Assembly (NCBI GenBank): GCA_036397975.1
Contig: DASWHW010000051.1
Span: 1-9,064 of the forward strand
Direction of reading: 5' to 3'
Length of the DNA stretch: 9,064 bases
From: SZUA-287 sp036397975
Lineage (GTDB): Bacteria > Bacteroidota > Ignavibacteria > UBA10030 > UBA6906
Shown here: positions 7,623 to 9,064 of the stretch, in pieces
Layout: each line of letters opens with the position of its first letter
How positions within the stretch are numbered: position 1 is the stretch's first letter
Position numbers and translations under genes: made by a program
Notes under the pieces: generated by a model
What the model was told of the DNA's origin: nothing
Databases searched by the model: none
What the model saw: the letters and a program-made list of their open reading frames with translations, nothing else

Positions 7623-8552
7623 ATGCGCTATCTCGTAACGGGTGGAGCCGGATTCATCGGTTCAAATATCGTCGCAGAACTTGTCAAGAGGAGAGAAACG
7701 GTCCGCGTCTTCGACGATCTTTCCACAGGGAAGAAAGAGAATCTTACGGATGTGTTGAACATGATCGAGTTCGTACATGGAGATATTCGAAACGCCGCGG
7801 CGTTGAGCAAAGCAATGCGGGGTGTGGATGTCGTTCTTCATCAGGCAGCACTCCCGTCCGTTCCCCGCTCAGTTCGCGATCCTCTTTCCTCACACGAGGT
7901 TAATGCGACCGGAACGCTCAACCTGCTGCTCGCAGCGCGGGAAGCAGGTGTACGACGAGTGGTGAATGCTTCCTCCTCGTCGGTGTATGGCGACAGCCCT
8001 GCCCTTCCAAAACACGAGGGGATGGCGACGAACCCCCTTTCTCCATACGCAGTGAGCAAGCTTGCGGCGGAGCGATACTGTTCGGTGTTCGCTCGCTTGT
8101 ATGGAATGGAAACTGTCTCACTGCGCTATTTTAATGTGTTCGGACCGCGGCAGGATCCACAGTCGCAATACGCGGCGGTGATTCCCAAATTCATTACTTC
8201 GATGCTGAACAAGGAGAAGCCAATTATTTTCGGGGACGGCGAACAATCCCGGGATTTTACCTACGTGGCAAATGTTGTCGAGGCAAACTTGCTTGCGGCA
8301 ACAGCAACATTCGAGTACGGTCACGCAGTCAATTGCTCCTGCGGCCAACGGATCACTCTCAACGAACTTGTCGGCCGGATCAATGGTCTGGTGAATACCT
8401 CGTTGAGTGCGCGCCATGATGAAGAACGTGCCGGAGACATAAAGCATTCTTTGGGTTCGATTGAATTGGCAAAGAAATTATTCGGTTATGAGGCCTCTGT
8501 CTCCTTCGATGAGGGACTGAAAAAAACGATCTCATGGTATCAGCATTCATGA
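7623..8552 (+). CDS. wbpP: NAD-dependent UDP-HexNAc/HexNAcA 4-epimerase (WbpP/TviC type, extended SDR)
   Basis: 309 aa. Extended short-chain dehydrogenase/reductase: GGAGFIGS (residues 7-14) binds NAD; FDDLSTG (30-36) and HGDI (52-55) are the usual cofactor contacts; a serine cluster at 117-120 (ASSSSVYG) and Tyr142/Lys146 in SPYAVSK give the catalytic set; RYFNVFGPRQDP (168-179), IPKF, FGDGEQSRDFTYV (203-215) and RAGDIKHSLG (269-278) shape the substrate site. The stretch AALPSVPRSVRDP (75-87) and the YAAVIPKF block closely match WbpP, the UDP-GlcNAc/GlcNAcA 4-epimerase, and its Vi-antigen relative TviC. It inverts C4 through a transient 4-keto intermediate in the cytoplasm. Placed 15 nt behind the 6-dehydrogenase, it would make UDP-GalNAcA from UDP-GlcNAcA. 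UDP-glucose 4-epimerase (GalE) activity remains possible. The ribosome site is weak. Its stop overlaps the next start by 4 nt (ATGA). Confidence 0.9.
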   Translation: MRYLVTGGAGFIGSNIVAELVKRRETVRVFDDLSTGKKENLTDVLNMIEFVHGDIRNAAALSKAMRGVDVVLHQAALPSVPRSVRDPLSSHEVNATGTLNLLLAAREAGVRRVVNASSSSVYGDSPALPKHEGMATNPLSPYAVSKLAAERYCSVFARLYGMETVSLRYFNVFGPRQDPQSQYAAVIPKFITSMLNKEKPIIFGDGEQSRDFTYVANVVEANLLAATATFEYGHAVNCSCGQRITLNELVGRINGLVNTSLSARHDEERAGDIKHSLGSIELAKKLFGYEASVSFDEGLKKTISWYQHS

Positions 8553-9064
8553 AGTTATTCCTCTCCATACTGACTCTGGTTGTTTCTCTTGCCCTCATCG
8601 GCTGTGAGGAGAAGCCTTTGTTGCCGCCTCTGCAAGAGGAGACGCTCCCCGACACTTCGTATGTGGAAATTTCTCCTCCCTTCTTTGGTTTCACCAATCC
8701 ACAGGATGTGTACATCGGCAACGATCAGTTGCTCTACGTTGCGGACACCGATTCGAACAGGGTAGTGATGATGAATAGGGCGGGACAGATTCTGAGTGCT
8801 CGTCGGATTCTTCACCCGGTTTCCATCGCGCAGGACACGCGTCTTGATCTGGTGGTGGGAGGAGAAGTGGTCGCGGTGAACGGCGATACTGTCGGTGCCC
8901 TCTTTCGATTGCACCTGGTGACGGGCGATCCGAGCACAACACACCGACTCGACCTTGTTCCGCTCGACACTATCTGGAGAGAGCTTGCAAAGCCGCGGCG
9001 CCGTTTTCCGGGAATCACGATCTTTGGCGACAACACGTACCTCGTCGTTCGGACCGGTCCTGAT
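8549..9064 (+). CDS. Lipoprotein with NHL-like beta-propeller repeats, N-terminal part (3' end outside window)
   Basis: The frame is open from ATG 8549 to the window edge: 172 residues with no stop. Residues 1-18 are a lipoprotein signal with lipobox LIGC and Cys19; EEK follows, an acidic context compatible with Bacteroidota surface lipoproteins. A Pro/Glu-rich linker (~22-45) leads to an NHL/6-bladed-propeller-like blade, NPQDVYIGNDQLLYVADTD then NRVVMMNRAGQIL (50-82), the usual 'position - is known - at the surface - carries a value' strand pattern; HPVSIAQDTRLDLVVGGEV (89-107) may begin a second, divergent blade. Such propellers bind proteins or glycans; no enzyme motif is visible in this part. 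The start codon sits inside the epimerase stop (ATGA), which argues for coupled translation and against a later start. Its position beside sugar-nucleotide genes suggests, without proof, a role in surface polysaccharide or cargo handling. Confidence 0.85.
   Translation, partial: MKLFLSILTLVVSLALIGCEEKPLLPPLQEETLPDTSYVEISPPFFGFTNPQDVYIGNDQLLYVADTDSNRVVMMNRAGQILSARRILHPVSIAQDTRLDLVVGGEVVAVNGDTVGALFRLHLVTGDPSTTHRLDLVPLDTIWRELAKPRRRFPGITIFGDNTYLVVRTGPD

Noticed and set aside
7607..7903. ORF whose ATG overlaps the dehydrogenase stop (TAATG), like the other coupled junctions
   Set aside because: It is in a different frame from the epimerase, is Arg/Ser-rich (RYRRRTCQEER-like) and has no family features; the epimerase start at 7623 gives a correct Rossmann N-terminus.

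Overview
The window is a compact, single-strand block of seven protein genes, all on the + strand and running off both ends. The largest gap between genes is 16 nt, and three junctions are start/stop overlaps (TAATG, TGATG, ATGA). No internal promoter, terminator, RNA gene, mobile element or CRISPR array is visible, so this looks like the middle of one long operon or a few coupled transcription units.

The gene content points to a Gram-negative member of the Bacteroidota/Chlorobiota/Ignavibacteria (FCB) group. The first gene ends in a type IX secretion (T9SS) sorting domain of the 'QNYPNPFNPST ... GVYFYSI' type, which is common in Ignavibacteria, Calditrichaeota and related lineages. The fourth gene is a PorV/PorQ-family outer-membrane protein. 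The third is a TonB-dependent receptor with an N-terminal carboxypeptidase-regulatory-like domain. The exact phylum is an inference; no rRNA or universal marker is present.

Layout: (1) 2-646, C-terminal part of a secreted T9SS cargo protein with an OB-fold-like segment; (2) 658-2403, a large outer-membrane lipoprotein with Ig/FN3-like segments and a C-terminal amidotransferase-like fold; (3) 2403-5258, a TonB-dependent receptor; (4) 5258-6286, a PorV/PorQ-like beta-barrel; (5) 6303-7607, a WbpA/TviB-type UDP-GlcNAc 6-dehydrogenase; (6) 7623-8552, a WbpP/TviC-type UDP-HexNAc(A) 4-epimerase; (7) 8549 to the window end, the start of a lipoprotein with NHL-like beta-propeller repeats.

Genes 1-4 and 7 are all predicted to reach the outer membrane or cell surface. 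Genes 5 and 6 are cytoplasmic and would together convert UDP-GlcNAc to UDP-GlcNAcA and UDP-GalNAcA, precursors of acidic surface glycans. The plausible joint theme is cell-surface assembly: an exported cargo, a receptor with an adjacent lipoprotein, a PorV-like carrier or barrel, and an acidic amino-sugar supply. Whether the sugar genes serve the exported protein or simply begin an adjacent polysaccharide cluster cannot be settled from this window.
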